DNA of 64,000 bases from Pararhodobacter aggregans (lineage in GTDB: Bacteria > Pseudomonadota > Alphaproteobacteria > Rhodobacterales > Rhodobacteraceae). Positions 1 to 8,703 of the stretch are shown one piece after another. The notes under the pieces were generated by a model that worked only from the letters and a program-made list of their open reading frames with translations, had not been told where the DNA came from and searched no databases. The stretch lies in assembly GCF_003075525.1 (NCBI RefSeq), contig NZ_QDDR01000018.1, positions 1-64,000 of the forward strand. The letters are read 5' to 3'. A program made the translations under genes and the position numbers. Position 1 is the stretch's first letter. Every line of letters begins with the position of its first letter.

Positions 1-2
1 CG

Positions 3-86
3 CGGCCCGACACCACCCGCCCCCGGCAGCGCTTTGCCGAGGACGGGGCCCGGGCCCGACCAGCAGACCGAAAGACCGCGCCATGA
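3..86 (+). CDS. 3' end of an upstream gene (partial)
   Basis: The frame starting at base 3 is open to a TGA at 84-86, which overlaps the ATG of the next gene in an ATGA arrangement. That arrangement is common throughout this window, so an upstream gene probably ends here. Only about 27 arginine-rich residues are visible, with no domain, so function cannot be assigned. The 82 bases could instead be a leader region. Confidence 0.3.
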   Translation, partial: RPDTTRPRQRFAEDGARARPADRKTAP

Positions 87-1246
87 ACACGCCCCAAACC
101 CTCGACCGCACAGACGCGCAGGCGCTGCTCTCGCGGCGGATCGTTGCCGTCGAGACGGCGATTGTCGACGTTCCGACCTGGCGTCGGCACCGCCTGTCGA
201 ACACCGAGATCAGCGTGCAATCCTGCGTCATCGTGCGGGCGGTCCTGAGCTGCGGCGCCGAGGGCTGGGGCGAGGCGGCGACCCTGGGCGGCCCCCGCTG
301 GGCCGAGGAAAGCGTCGAGGCGATCAAGGCCAACATAGACACCTATATCGCCCCCGCGATCCTGGGCGCCGATGCCCTGTCGTTCGAAGCCAACGCGCTG
401 AAGATGGCCAGGGCGGCAACCCGCAACGCCTCGGCCCGGGGGGCGGTCGAGGCGGCGCTCTTCGATGCCGCGGGCCATTCACTGGGCCTGCCTGTCAGCG
501 CCTTCCTCGGCGGCCGGGTGCGCGAACAGATGGAGGTCCTCTGGGCGCTGGCCTCGGGCGATGCCGAGCAGGAGATCGAGGAAGCCCGGCGCAAGCTGGA
601 GGCCCGCGAACACCGGCGCTTCAAGATCAAGCTGGGGTTCCACCCGCCGGCCGAGGACGTGGCCCGGGTTGCCCGCATCGCCGAGGCGCTGCCCGGCTGC
701 GAGATCGTCTGCGACGTGAACCAGGGCTGGACCGAGGCCACCGCCATCCGCTTCCTGCCCCGGCTGGCCGAGATCGGCGTCGTGCTGATCGAACAGCCGC
801 TGAAGCCCGGCCATCAGGCGGCGACGGCGCGGATGGCCGCCCGCAGCCCGATCCCCTTCATGGTCGACGAGGCCGCCTTCACCGGCCCCGAGATTGCCGC
901 CAATGCCACCGCCGCCACCGGCAGCGTCTATTCGCTGAAACTGGTGAAAAGCGGCGGGCTGCTGGAGATGAAGCGCGCGGCGGCGATTGCCGCAGCGATG
1001 GGGATGGAGCTTTATGGCGGCTGCCTTCTGGAAGGCGCCATCGGCACGGCCGCGCATCTCGCCGTCTTCGCCTCGCTTCCGACGCTGGAATGGGGATGCG
1101 AGCATTTCGGCCCGCGCATCGCCAAGCGTGACCTGACCCATGGCGAGATCGTCTTCCGCGACTTCCAGATTCACTGCCCGACCGGGCCGGGACTGGGCAT
1201 CAGCATTGACCACGACGCGCTGCGCGACGTGACGCGGAAGGCCTGA
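83..1246 (+). CDS. Muconate cycloisomerase-like enolase-superfamily enzyme
   Basis: Predicted cytoplasmic, metal-dependent cycloisomerase of the muconate-lactonizing / mandelate-racemase group, 387 aa, the usual family length. The barrel shows the K-x-K pair (K181, K183 in FKIKLGF), metal ligands D211 (CDVNQGW), E237 (IEQPL) and D262 (VDEA), and the opposing lysine near K286-K289 (SLKLVKSGG). CatB enzymes convert cis,cis-muconate to muconolactone in catechol ortho-cleavage. The 3-oxoadipate enol-lactonase at 2894 supports that pathway. No muconolactone isomerase or catechol dioxygenase lies in the window; they may be upstream. Chloromuconate or another MLE-subgroup substrate remains possible. 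Confidence 0.85.
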   Translation: MNTPQTLDRTDAQALLSRRIVAVETAIVDVPTWRRHRLSNTEISVQSCVIVRAVLSCGAEGWGEAATLGGPRWAEESVEAIKANIDTYIAPAILGADALSFEANALKMARAATRNASARGAVEAALFDAAGHSLGLPVSAFLGGRVREQMEVLWALASGDAEQEIEEARRKLEAREHRRFKIKLGFHPPAEDVARVARIAEALPGCEIVCDVNQGWTEATAIRFLPRLAEIGVVLIEQPLKPGHQAATARMAARSPIPFMVDEAAFTGPEIAANATAATGSVYSLKLVKSGGLLEMKRAAAIAAAMGMELYGGCLLEGAIGTAAHLAVFASLPTLEWGCEHFGPRIAKRDLTHGEIVFRDFQIHCPTGPGLGISIDHDALRDVTRKA

Positions 1247-1248
1247 CC

Positions 1249-1884
1249 ATGCCGCTGCTGCATTGGTCCCCGCGCTCGCCCTATGTCCGCAAGACGATGA
1301 TCGCCCTGCATGAGAAGGGCCTGTCCGACCAGGTGCGGACGGTGCGGACCGGCGCCGATCCGATGATCCCGCACCCGGGGTTGATGGCGGTCAATCCGCT
1401 CTCCAAGATCCCGACGCTGGAACTGGAGGACGGTCGCGTCCTGATCGACAGCCATGTCATCTGCCGTTGGGCGGACCGGACCGGCAGCGAGGGCCCGCGC
1501 CTGTTCCCCGAGGGCGAGGCGGGCCTTCTGGCGGAACGCGACGAGGCGCTTGGTGCCGGGCTCATGGACATCGCCCTCAACTGGCTGATCGAGGGCCGGC
1601 TCAGGGATGCGCCGCAACGATCTGAGGCGATGCTGGCCGTTTGGCAGACCAAGACTGCCGCGGTTCTGGACTGGCTGGAGGTCCATGCACCCAGCCTTGC
1701 CGCGCGGCCCTTCGATATCGGCCACCTGACCATCGGCACGGCGCTGATGTATCTGGATTTTCGCTTCGCCGCCGAGGAATGGCGCAAGCACCGCCCGGCG
1801 CTGGCCGCATGGCATGCAGGCTTCCTTGCCCGCCCCAGCGTCCGGCGCGAGCCCTTTCAGGATGACCCGCGCCCCCCGGGTTGA
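1249..1884 (+). CDS. Glutathione S-transferase family protein
   Basis: A 211-aa protein with an N-terminal thioredoxin-fold GST domain (start MPLLHWSPRSPYVRK; NPLSKIPTLEL followed by the conserved I-D-S-H turn that holds glutathione) and an all-helical C-terminal half. It begins 2 nt after the cycloisomerase stop, with GGAAGG upstream, so it is co-transcribed. GSTs in aromatic operons isomerise, dehalogenate or detoxify intermediates; which applies here cannot be read. The typical Ser/Tyr catalytic position near residue 7-10 is occupied by SPRSPY, so Ser is the likely thiol activator. Its 3' end overlaps that of the convergent lysR by 28 bp. Confidence 0.8.
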   Translation: MPLLHWSPRSPYVRKTMIALHEKGLSDQVRTVRTGADPMIPHPGLMAVNPLSKIPTLELEDGRVLIDSHVICRWADRTGSEGPRLFPEGEAGLLAERDEALGAGLMDIALNWLIEGRLRDAPQRSEAMLAVWQTKTAAVLDWLEVHAPSLAARPFDIGHLTIGTALMYLDFRFAAEEWRKHRPALAAWHAGFLARPSVRREPFQDDPRPPG

Positions 1885-2774
1885 GCCGCCAGGCTTCGGG
1901 CAAAGCGCCGCGTCAGGTCGAGGAAATGCACCACATGTGGCGACCGGTTGTCGAGCCGCGACAGCACCGACAGCCCGGTCCCGGGATTGAACCCCAGATA
2001 GGGCCGGTAGACCACACCCGGCCGTTGGGTCTGCGCCACCGATTGCGGCACGACCGACAGACCCGCGCCGACCGACACCAGCGAGATCGCGCTCTGGAAA
2101 TCCTGCGTGAGTTCAAGGCGCTTCGGCTGGAACCCCTCGCGCTCGCACAGGCCGAGCACCACATCGGCATAAGAGGGGCGCGGCCGACGCGGATAGAGGA
2201 TGAAGGTCTGGTCTGCCAGATCGGCCAGACTCAGCCCTTCGCGCGACGCCAGCGGTGAATCGCTCGTCAGCGCCAGGATCAGATCCTCGCGCACCAGCGT
2301 CTCGCGGCGGAATTCGTCGTCCTCCAGATCCGGCCGGGCAACGGCCACATCAATGTCGCGCTGCACCAGCGCCCGGTGCAATTCGGCGTTGTTCATGGTC
2401 GACAGCGCCAGATCGACCTCCGGACAGGCCGCGCGGTAGCCCTGAATGAGCTGCGGCAGCACCCCATGCGAGGCCGAGCCGACGAAGGCCAGCCGCAGCC
2501 TTCCGGCCCGCCCTGCCCCGACCAGCCGCACTTCGCGGCTGGCGCTGTCCAGCCGGGCAAGGATCTCGCGCGCATGTTCGTGCAGCAGCTCGCCCGCCTG
2601 CGTCAGCCGGATCGCACCGCGCCCGCGGTCGAAAAGCGTGGCGCCCAGCTCCGCCTCCAGCGCCGCGATCTGCCGCGACAGCGGCGGCTGGGCGATGTCC
2701 AGCCGCGCCGCCGCCCGGCCGAAATGCAATTCCTCCGCCACGGCGAGGAAATAGCGCAGATGCCTCAGCTCCAT
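1857..2774 (-). CDS. LysR-family transcriptional regulator (CatR/CatM/PcaQ-like)
   Basis: A 305-aa LysR protein: N-terminal winged HTH (MELRHLRYFLAVAEELHFGR, then AARLDIAQPPLSRQIAALE) and a periplasmic-binding-fold effector domain. I chose the start at 2774 because MELRHLRYF is the canonical LysR N-terminus; the longer open frame has an unlike tail. It is divergent from the enol-lactonase gene (2894), with a perfect T-N11-A palindrome between them. It probably activates that gene and the cycloisomerase-GST pair in response to a muconate-type intermediate. Its family is clear; its effector is inferred from context. Confidence 0.88.
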   Translation of the reverse strand: MELRHLRYFLAVAEELHFGRAAARLDIAQPPLSRQIAALEAELGATLFDRGRGAIRLTQAGELLHEHAREILARLDSASREVRLVGAGRAGRLRLAFVGSASHGVLPQLIQGYRAACPEVDLALSTMNNAELHRALVQRDIDVAVARPDLEDDEFRRETLVREDLILALTSDSPLASREGLSLADLADQTFILYPRRPRPSYADVVLGLCEREGFQPKRLELTQDFQSAISLVSVGAGLSVVPQSVAQTQRPGVVYRPYLGFNPGTGLSVLSRLDNRSPHVVHFLDLTRRFARSLAAQPGGRGSS

Positions 2775-2803
2775 GGCTGCCTCCCTGTTGCACGGCCCGC
2801 CCG

Positions 2804-2818
2804 ATACCCGCCGGGTAT
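2804..2818. promoter_or_regulatory. LysR-type operator, ATACCCGCCGGGTAT
   Basis: A perfect 15-bp palindrome with 7-bp arms and one central base, containing the LysR T-N11-A signature. It lies 30 bp from the lysR start and 76 bp from the enol-lactonase ATG, the classic position for an autoregulated divergent LysR promoter. Confidence 0.75.
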
Positions 2819-2893
2819 GATGCAAGACTGGCGGACATATTGCACCACCCGCCGCGCCCGTGTTCCATGCCCCCTCAGAAGGAAGGAACCAGC

Positions 2894-3673
2894 ATGCTGC
2901 CAGTCACCGATCAGGGCCTCGTCCTGCACGCCCGCGCCGACGGTCCCGTCGATGCGCCAGCCGTGCTGCTGCTCAACTCGCTCGGCACCGATCTGCGCAT
3001 GTGGGACGACGTGGTCGAAGACCTCGCCCGGGACCGGCGCGTCCTGCGCTTCGACAAACCGGGGCACGGATTGTCGCAGAAGGCCGCAGGCCCCCTCGGC
3101 ATCGCCGACCTCGGGCGGATGGCTCTGGCGGTGATGACCGCCGCCGGGGTGCCCCGCGCGCATGTGGTGGGCCTGTCGATCGGCGGCCAGATCGCCATGG
3201 ACATCGCCCGGCGGGCGCCCGAGCGGCTGGACCGGCTGGTCCTGTCGAACACCGCCGCCCGGATCGGCACCGCCGAGGCCTGGCGGGCGCGGATTGCCGC
3301 CGTTGCCGAGACCGGCCTTGACGCCATGGCGCCCGGGGTCATGGAACGCTGGTTCTCGGCCCGCTGGCGGTCCGAGCATCCGGCCCGACTGGCGCTCTGG
3401 CAGACGATGCTGGCGCGGACCGATGCCCCGGGCTACGCTGCCTGTTGCGAGGCCCTGGCCGCGTCGGACCTGACTGACGCCTGCGCCTCGATCACCGCGC
3501 CGACCCTGGTCATCGCCGGTGCCGAGGATGGCGCGACGCCGCCCGACCTGGTGCGCGGCATGGCCGATCTGATCCCCGGCGTCCGGTATGTGCTGATGGA
3601 GGGCGCGGGCCACCTGCCCTGCGTCGAGGATCCCCGGGCCTATGCGGCGCTGCTTCGTGCGCATCTGGGATGA
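2894..3673 (+). CDS. pcaD: 3-oxoadipate enol-lactonase
   Basis: A 259-aa alpha/beta hydrolase that fits 3-oxoadipate enol-lactonase, which hydrolyses the enol-lactone to 3-oxoadipate. Features: oxyanion-region motif LLNSLGTDLRMWD, FDKPGHG, nucleophile elbow GLSIGG (S95), an acidic residue in AGAEDGATPP, and the catalytic His in EGAGHLPCVED. The start at 2894 is preceded by GAAGGAA and fits the family N-terminus; the ATG 54 bp upstream would add an unconserved tail. With the cycloisomerase, it forms the lower ortho-cleavage branch. The LysR palindrome lies just upstream. Confidence 0.88.
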   Translation: MLPVTDQGLVLHARADGPVDAPAVLLLNSLGTDLRMWDDVVEDLARDRRVLRFDKPGHGLSQKAAGPLGIADLGRMALAVMTAAGVPRAHVVGLSIGGQIAMDIARRAPERLDRLVLSNTAARIGTAEAWRARIAAVAETGLDAMAPGVMERWFSARWRSEHPARLALWQTMLARTDAPGYAACCEALAASDLTDACASITAPTLVIAGAEDGATPPDLVRGMADLIPGVRYVLMEGAGHLPCVEDPRAYAALLRAHLG

Positions 3674-3703
3674 GCGGGGGGCGACAGGATCTTGGCATTT
3701 GGC

Positions 3704-3716
3704 GTATGCAGCATAC
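3704..3716. promoter_or_regulatory. GntR-type operator copy A, GTATGCAGCATAC
   Basis: A perfect 13-bp palindrome (6-bp arms around one A) matching the GTATACnGTATAC consensus seen at four other places. It lies 31 bp after the pcaD stop and about 300 bp before the TRAP binding-protein ATG. Confidence 0.6.
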
Positions 3717-3947
3717 CAACGAAATCGCAGCGCGCCGATCTGTCGCCTGCGCTTTTCCTGGCCTGTCGCCGCGGTCTTCCTGTCCGTCGCCGACCCGGCC
3801 GGGCGCCGTCGGGACGGGCCTTTTCCGCCCGCATGATCCTTGCCATGCTCAGCAACTGAGCAGACGCTGAATTTCATGACATTCCCCTCCGCGATGCGCT
3901 CGACAAGTCTGGCAGGACCAAGAATCATCGCTTTCACCAGAATTATC

Positions 3948-3960
3948 GTATACCGTATCC
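3948..3960. promoter_or_regulatory. GntR-type operator copy B, GTATACCGTATCC
   Basis: Matches the shared GTATACnGTATAC consensus at 12 of 13 positions, counting the central n. It lies about 58 bp upstream of the TRAP binding-protein ATG, where it could cover the promoter. Confidence 0.65.
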
Positions 3961-4017
3961 ATAAGTAGCTCAAAGATCAAAACCGCTGCTTGCGCCCTTC
4001 AACAGGAGAGACCAACA

Positions 4018-4971
4018 ATGCAACACTGGAAGACCTATCTCGCCGGGCTCGCGCTCGGCACGGTGGCGGGGCTGGCCCATGCCGACGAGGTGACGCTGCG
4101 CGCCAGCGCCTTCGTCCCCACCTCGACCACCTATGGCGTGCCGTTCCAGCTCTATGTCGACCGGGTGAACGAGACCGGCGCCGGCCTCGTGCAGATCCGC
4201 GTCGTGGGCGGGCCCGAGGCGATCCCGGCCAATGAGCAGCCGAACGCGCTGACGGCAGGCGTGCTCGACATCATTGCCACGCCCCCTTCCTACACCAAGG
4301 GCCAGTTCGTCGAGGCCGATGCGCAATCGCTGACCAATCTCTCCTTCGCCGAGCAGCGCGAAAGCGGCGCTGTCGAGGCGCTGTCGGAACTCGCGGTCGA
4401 ACGGATGAACGCGCGCTACCTGACCGGCTATGGCACGGGCGTGCCCTTCCACATCTACCTGACCGAGCCGATTTCCTCGCTCGATGACCTCGACGGCCAG
4501 CGCCTTCGGGGGCAGACCACCTACAATCTGCTGTTCAACGCGCTCGGCATCGACAGCACCGCCGTCGCCGCGCCCGAAGTCTTCACCGCGCTGGAGCGGG
4601 GCGTGATCAGCGGGGTCGGTTGGGCCTTCTGGGGGCTGGGCGATTTCGGCTGGGACCGCCTCATCACCACCCGCGTCGATCCCGGGTTCTACAACGTCAT
4701 CATCAACGTCCTGATCAACAACGACAGCTACAACCGCCTGTCGCCCGAGCAGCAGGCGATCCTGAACGACGCCGCCGTCTGGTTCGAGGACTACATGGTC
4801 GAATGGTCGGCCGAGCGCACCGCACAGGAATACGCGGCGCAGGAAGCGGCGGGCGTCACCGCCTTCGACGCCGGGCCTGAACTGGCCGAGCTTGCCACCC
4901 GCGTCTATTGGGAGGATCTGGAATCGCTCAGCCCGGAAATCGCCCGCCTGCGGCCGATGCTGGAACGCTGA
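4018..4971 (+). CDS. TRAP transporter substrate-binding protein (DctP family)
   Basis: A 317-aa periplasmic solute receptor. An N-terminal Sec signal (MQHWKTYLAGLALGTVAGL) is followed by an AHA cleavage site near residue 23, then a DctP-type fold with the conserved segment GQRLRGQTTYNLLFNALG. The fold's carboxylate-binding arginine is probably the one in this segment. The matching membrane subunits are at 8700-10509 on the other strand; all carry the same operator, so I infer one transporter controlled in three pieces. DctP receptors usually bind organic or aromatic carboxylates. The gene ends at a strong terminator. Confidence 0.88.
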   Translation: MQHWKTYLAGLALGTVAGLAHADEVTLRASAFVPTSTTYGVPFQLYVDRVNETGAGLVQIRVVGGPEAIPANEQPNALTAGVLDIIATPPSYTKGQFVEADAQSLTNLSFAEQRESGAVEALSELAVERMNARYLTGYGTGVPFHIYLTEPISSLDDLDGQRLRGQTTYNLLFNALGIDSTAVAAPEVFTALERGVISGVGWAFWGLGDFGWDRLITTRVDPGFYNVIINVLINNDSYNRLSPEQQAILNDAAVWFEDYMVEWSAERTAQEYAAQEAAGVTAFDAGPELAELATRVYWEDLESLSPEIARLRPMLER

Positions 4972-4990
4972 ACCGGCGGAAAGCCACAGG

Positions 4991-5016
4991 AAAGGGCCGG
5001 GGAAACCCGGCCCTTT
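4991..5016. terminator. Bidirectional hairpin terminator between convergent operons
   Basis: An 11-bp GC-rich stem (AAAGGGCCGGG / CCCGGCCCTTT) with a GAAA tetraloop, flanked by A/T so that either strand ends in a T-rich run. It sits 20 bp after the TRAP receptor stop and 23 bp beyond the stop of the opposite molybdoenzyme gene. Confidence 0.85.
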
Positions 5017-5038
5017 CTGCTTGCCATCACGCTGCGGT

Positions 5039-7861
5039 TCAGACGATGCCCTGCGCCGCAAGGATCCGTGCCGGTGAATAGGGTTGCTGCGTGACCTGCG
5101 CACCCAGCGGCCGCAGCGCATCGTTGATCGCGCAGCGCAGAGCCGCCGGGCCCGCCACCAGCCCCGCCTCGCCCACCCCCTTGGCCCCCAGCAGCGTCGC
5201 CCGGCTGGGGGTCGAGACATGGGCAATGGTGATATCCGGCATTTCCGCCGCCATCGGCACCAGATAATCGGCCAGCGTTCCGGTTTCGAGCTGCCCGTCC
5301 GCCGAATAGACGCATTCCTCGTAAAGCGCCGCGCCGATCCCCTGCACCAACCCGCCGCGCAATTGCTCGTCGACCAGCAGCGGGTTCACCACCCGGCCGC
5401 AATCGTCGACCACCCAGGCGCCCAGCACGTCGACCAGCCCGGTGTCGGGATCGAGTTCCACCTCGACCGCCACCACGCCGTTCGACATGAGATAGGGCAA
5501 GGCGCCGGGCAGGAAGCTCTGTTCGACGCTGAGCGAAGGGACCACCGCGAGCGGGATCTCGGACGGGTTGTAGCGCGCAAGCCTCAGCACCCGGTCCAGC
5601 GCGATCAGGGGCGTGCCGCTGGCATCGGTGACCTCCGCCCCCACGATCCGCAGGGCCTCGGCCGGGCGCTGGGTCAGCGCCCCGGCGATGGCCAGGATCG
5701 CGGCTTTCAGTCCCCGGCTGGCCCTCAGCACAGCCTCGCCCCCCAGCGCCACCCCGCGCGAGGCCCAGGCCCCGCCGCCGTAGGGATTGCGCGCCGTGTC
5801 GGTGCTGCCGAGGCCGATCTGCCCCACCGAGACGCCCAGCTCGCTGGCCGCGATCTGGGCCAGGGCGGACACCGTCCCCTGCCCCTGATCGGTGACCGAG
5901 GTTTCGATCTTCACCCGGCCACCCGCCTCAAGCGTCACTCGGGCGCTTTCCTGCGCCGCGACGGCCACGCCCAGCGGTCCGTAAAGACGCGAGCCAACCC
6001 CCGTCATCTCCACGAAAGCCGCCAGTCCCAACCCGCGATGGATCCCCTCGGCCCTGAGCCGCGCATGGTCGGCCCGTTTCGCCGCCAGCCCGGCCAGCCC
6101 TTCCAGCGTGGCCTGGCATTCTTGCAACGACAGCCGCTCGAATCTGAGGCCCAGCGGGCTGGTCGTTTCCCCCGGCTCGGCGATGTAGTTGCGCCGCCGG
6201 ATCTCTTCGGGGCTGATACCCAGCGCATCGGCGGCAAGGTCCATGAGCTGCTCGGTGATCGCCGTGGCGATCGGCTGGCCGACGCCGCGATACGCCCCGG
6301 TCGGTGCCTTGTTCTGCAAGACACCGCGCAGGCGCCCCTTGAAGGCGGCGAAGGCATAGGGGCCGCCGACCATCGAGCAGGCCTGCAGGGCTTCCCCGAC
6401 CGACCCGCGCGGGTACATGGAATAGGCACCAAAACCAGCCAGCAGATCGACCTCGAAGCCAAGGATCCTTCCGTCGGCATCGACGGCGATGCGGGCATGG
6501 CCGGAGGCCTCGCGCGCATGGGCGTCGGCGGTGAAGGATTCCAGCCGGTCCGCCACCCATTTCACCGGCCGGTCCATCAGCGTCGCGATTGCAACGACTG
6601 CCATGTCGTCGGCATAGGCGTGCAGCTTCAGCCCGAAGGCCCCACCCACATCCGGCACGATCACCTGAATGGCGCCGGGATCGAGGCCCAGTTGCTCGGC
6701 ATAGATCTCACGCTGCTGGAACGGCGCCTGATGCGACAGATGCACCCGCATCTCGCCCCGGGCCGGATCGAATTCGGCGATGACACCGCGCGGTTCCAGC
6801 GACATGCCGGTCTGGCGGGTGAAGACGAAATCCTGTTCCGCGACCACGGCGGCGCCGGCAAAGGCCGATTCGGCATCGCCGACCGTGAAGACCTGATCCA
6901 GGATCAGGTTCGTTGCCTGGGCGGCGTGCACTATGGCCGCGTCCGACAGCGCTGCCTCGGTGTCGGTCACGGCGGGAAGTTCCTCGAACTCGACCATCAC
7001 CAGCTCGGCGGCATCCTCGGCCTCGGCCCGGCTTTCGGCCACCACCGCGACCACGGCCTCGCCCTGCCAGCAGGTCTCGCCCAGGGCGAGGCAGGGCTGG
7101 GGCGGAGAGCTGTGGCCCTTCACCCCCGCAAGGCTGGTGACCCAGGGCGGGCTGACCCTGGCCAGATCCTCGCCGGTGAAACAGGCGAGGACGCCGGGCA
7201 TGGCCAGAGCCTCGGCCGTGTCGATCGACAGGATCCGGGCATGGGCATGGGGGCTGCGCAGGAAGGCGATATGGGCGCAATGCGCCGGGGTGATGTCGTC
7301 CAGATAGCGCCCCGTCCCTGTCGCCGGCCGCCGTGCCGCGGCGCGCGGCAGCGGGGCACCGATCCCCTCGGCCTCAGGCGCCACGGGCTCGCGACCCCGC
7401 GCCACATCCTCGATGGCATCGACGATGGCGTGATAGCCCGTGCAGCGGCAGAGATTGCCGGAAATCGCATCGCGGATCTCGGTGCGCGAAGGGTCAGGGT
7501 TCTGGTCGAGCAGTTCCACCGCCGTGAGCAGCATACCCGACGTGCAGAACCCGCATTGCAGGGCGTTGCGGGCGACGAAGGCCTCTTGCAGCGCATGGAG
7601 CCGTCCCTCGGCGGTCAGCCCCTCGATGGTCTGGACCTCGGCACCGTGCAATTGCGCCACCTGCGTCAGGCAGCCGCGAACAACCTGCCCGTCGACCATG
7701 ACGTTGCAGGCACCGCAGACCCCGTGCTCGCAGCCCAGATGGGTGCCGGTCTGCCGCCGGTCATGGCGCAGATAATCGGCCAGATGCCCGCGGGTACGGG
7801 CATCGACGCGCACCTCCTTGCCGTTCACACGGAAATTCACGATCGGGGCGGCATCAGTCAT
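5039..7861 (-). CDS. Molybdenum hydroxylase, fused [2Fe-2S] and Mo-cofactor subunits
   Basis: A 940-aa member of the xanthine oxidase / CO dehydrogenase family. Residues 1-160 are a CoxS-like iron-sulfur domain: plant-type cluster C44, C49, C52, C64, then the second cluster (QCGFCTSG and NLCRCTGYH). From about 180 a CoxL-like Mo domain follows, with AYRGVGQP in the active-site loop and the catalytic glutamate in KGVGEAG. CoxS and CoxL are normally separate genes, so the fusion is notable. The AYRGVGQ loop fits hydroxylases of N-heteroaromatics or aldehydes and not true CO dehydrogenase (AYRCSFR). The start at 7861 overlaps the FAD subunit gene by ATGA. Likely role: hydroxylation of the imported substrate using water. 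Confidence 0.87.
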   Translation of the reverse strand: MTDAAPIVNFRVNGKEVRVDARTRGHLADYLRHDRRQTGTHLGCEHGVCGACNVMVDGQVVRGCLTQVAQLHGAEVQTIEGLTAEGRLHALQEAFVARNALQCGFCTSGMLLTAVELLDQNPDPSRTEIRDAISGNLCRCTGYHAIVDAIEDVARGREPVAPEAEGIGAPLPRAAARRPATGTGRYLDDITPAHCAHIAFLRSPHAHARILSIDTAEALAMPGVLACFTGEDLARVSPPWVTSLAGVKGHSSPPQPCLALGETCWQGEAVVAVVAESRAEAEDAAELVMVEFEELPAVTDTEAALSDAAIVHAAQATNLILDQVFTVGDAESAFAGAAVVAEQDFVFTRQTGMSLEPRGVIAEFDPARGEMRVHLSHQAPFQQREIYAEQLGLDPGAIQVIVPDVGGAFGLKLHAYADDMAVVAIATLMDRPVKWVADRLESFTADAHAREASGHARIAVDADGRILGFEVDLLAGFGAYSMYPRGSVGEALQACSMVGGPYAFAAFKGRLRGVLQNKAPTGAYRGVGQPIATAITEQLMDLAADALGISPEEIRRRNYIAEPGETTSPLGLRFERLSLQECQATLEGLAGLAAKRADHARLRAEGIHRGLGLAAFVEMTGVGSRLYGPLGVAVAAQESARVTLEAGGRVKIETSVTDQGQGTVSALAQIAASELGVSVGQIGLGSTDTARNPYGGGAWASRGVALGGEAVLRASRGLKAAILAIAGALTQRPAEALRIVGAEVTDASGTPLIALDRVLRLARYNPSEIPLAVVPSLSVEQSFLPGALPYLMSNGVVAVEVELDPDTGLVDVLGAWVVDDCGRVVNPLLVDEQLRGGLVQGIGAALYEECVYSADGQLETGTLADYLVPMAAEMPDITIAHVSTPSRATLLGAKGVGEAGLVAGPAALRCAINDALRPLGAQVTQQPYSPARILAAQGIV

Positions 7862-8703
7862 GCGGCAAGGTCCATCAGCACCCGGCGGGCCAGCGCCCGC
7901 GCCTGGGCGCGTTTCTGCTCGGCCGAGCCCGCAAGGCTCGGCATCGGGTCGAGGTCGGCGGCGATGGCTCCGGCCAGGTCCGCCGCCAGCCCAGGCGTCA
8001 GCCTCTGCCCGATGGCCCCCTCGGCGGCCGGGCACAGCACCGGCGCGGGTTCGCTGGCAAAGGCGGTCAGCGCGATCCCGCGCACCAGGCCCGCCTCGAT
8101 CACCGCCCGGGCGACGAAGCCGACACTGGCGAAATCGCCCCGGCGGCGCGTCACCTCGCCAAAGGCGAAACGCTCGTTCGGGCCGGTGCGCGGCCAGCGG
8201 ATGGCGACCAGCATCTCCTCGGGGGCGCGCAGCGTGTCATAGATGCCAAGGAAGAAATCCCGCGCCGAAACCACCCGCTCGCCCGAGGCCGAGGCAAGCA
8301 CCAGCTCGGCCGCCATCAGATGCGCCACCGCCGGCATCTCGCCTGCCGGATCGGCATAGGCGATGGAGCCCGCCGTCGTCCCCCGGTTGCGGATCGCCGG
8401 ATGGGCGACATGCGGCATCACCTGCGCCAGCACCGGCACCTCGCGCGCGACGAGCGGGCTTTCCAGCACCGCGCGGTGGCGGACCAGCGGCCCGAAGACC
8501 AGATGCCGGTCCTCGAGCGTGATCCGGTCCAGCCCGGGGATGCCGTTGATGTCGACCAGCAGCGCCGGCGCATCGAGGCGCAGGTTCAGCGCCGCGCCAA
8601 GGCTCTGCCCGCCAGCCAGAATCCGCGCGTCCTCGGTCGCCAGCAGCGCCAGCGCCTCGGCCAGCGTCGCAGGGCGGGCGATCTCGGTTCTGGGCGCCTT
8701 CAC
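7858..8703 (-). CDS. Molybdenum hydroxylase FAD-binding subunit (CoxM-like)
   Basis: A 281-aa CoxM/CutM-type flavoprotein that passes electrons between the Fe-S domain and the final acceptor. The FAD motifs ILAGGQSLGAALNLR and RNRGTTAGSIAYADP are intact. The start is a GTG at 8703 overlapping the TRAP permease stop (GTGA); no ATG fits the family N-terminus, and the longer open frame upstream is the permease read in another frame. It is translationally coupled on both sides, which places an oxidoreductase and a TRAP permease on one mRNA. Confidence 0.88.
   Translation of the reverse strand: MKAPRTEIARPATLAEALALLATEDARILAGGQSLGAALNLRLDAPALLVDINGIPGLDRITLEDRHLVFGPLVRHRAVLESPLVAREVPVLAQVMPHVAHPAIRNRGTTAGSIAYADPAGEMPAVAHLMAAELVLASASGERVVSARDFFLGIYDTLRAPEEMLVAIRWPRTGPNERFAFGEVTRRRGDFASVGFVARAVIEAGLVRGIALTAFASEPAPVLCPAAEGAIGQRLTPGLAADLAGAIAADLDPMPSLAGSAEQKRAQARALARRVLMDLAA

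Larger units (their letters stand above)
3674..4017. other. Gene-free stretch carrying two GntR-type operators
   Basis: There is no coding sequence in these 344 bp. The stretch holds operator copies A (3704-3716) and B (3948-3960) and leads into a TRAP binding-protein gene with GGAGA just before its ATG. No tRNA or strong hairpin was seen apart from copy A. Confidence 0.6.

Noticed and set aside
5084-8242. A 1052-codon open frame opposite the molybdoenzyme genes
   Set aside because: Shadow of the fused CoxSL and CoxM genes; low-complexity composition and no domain.
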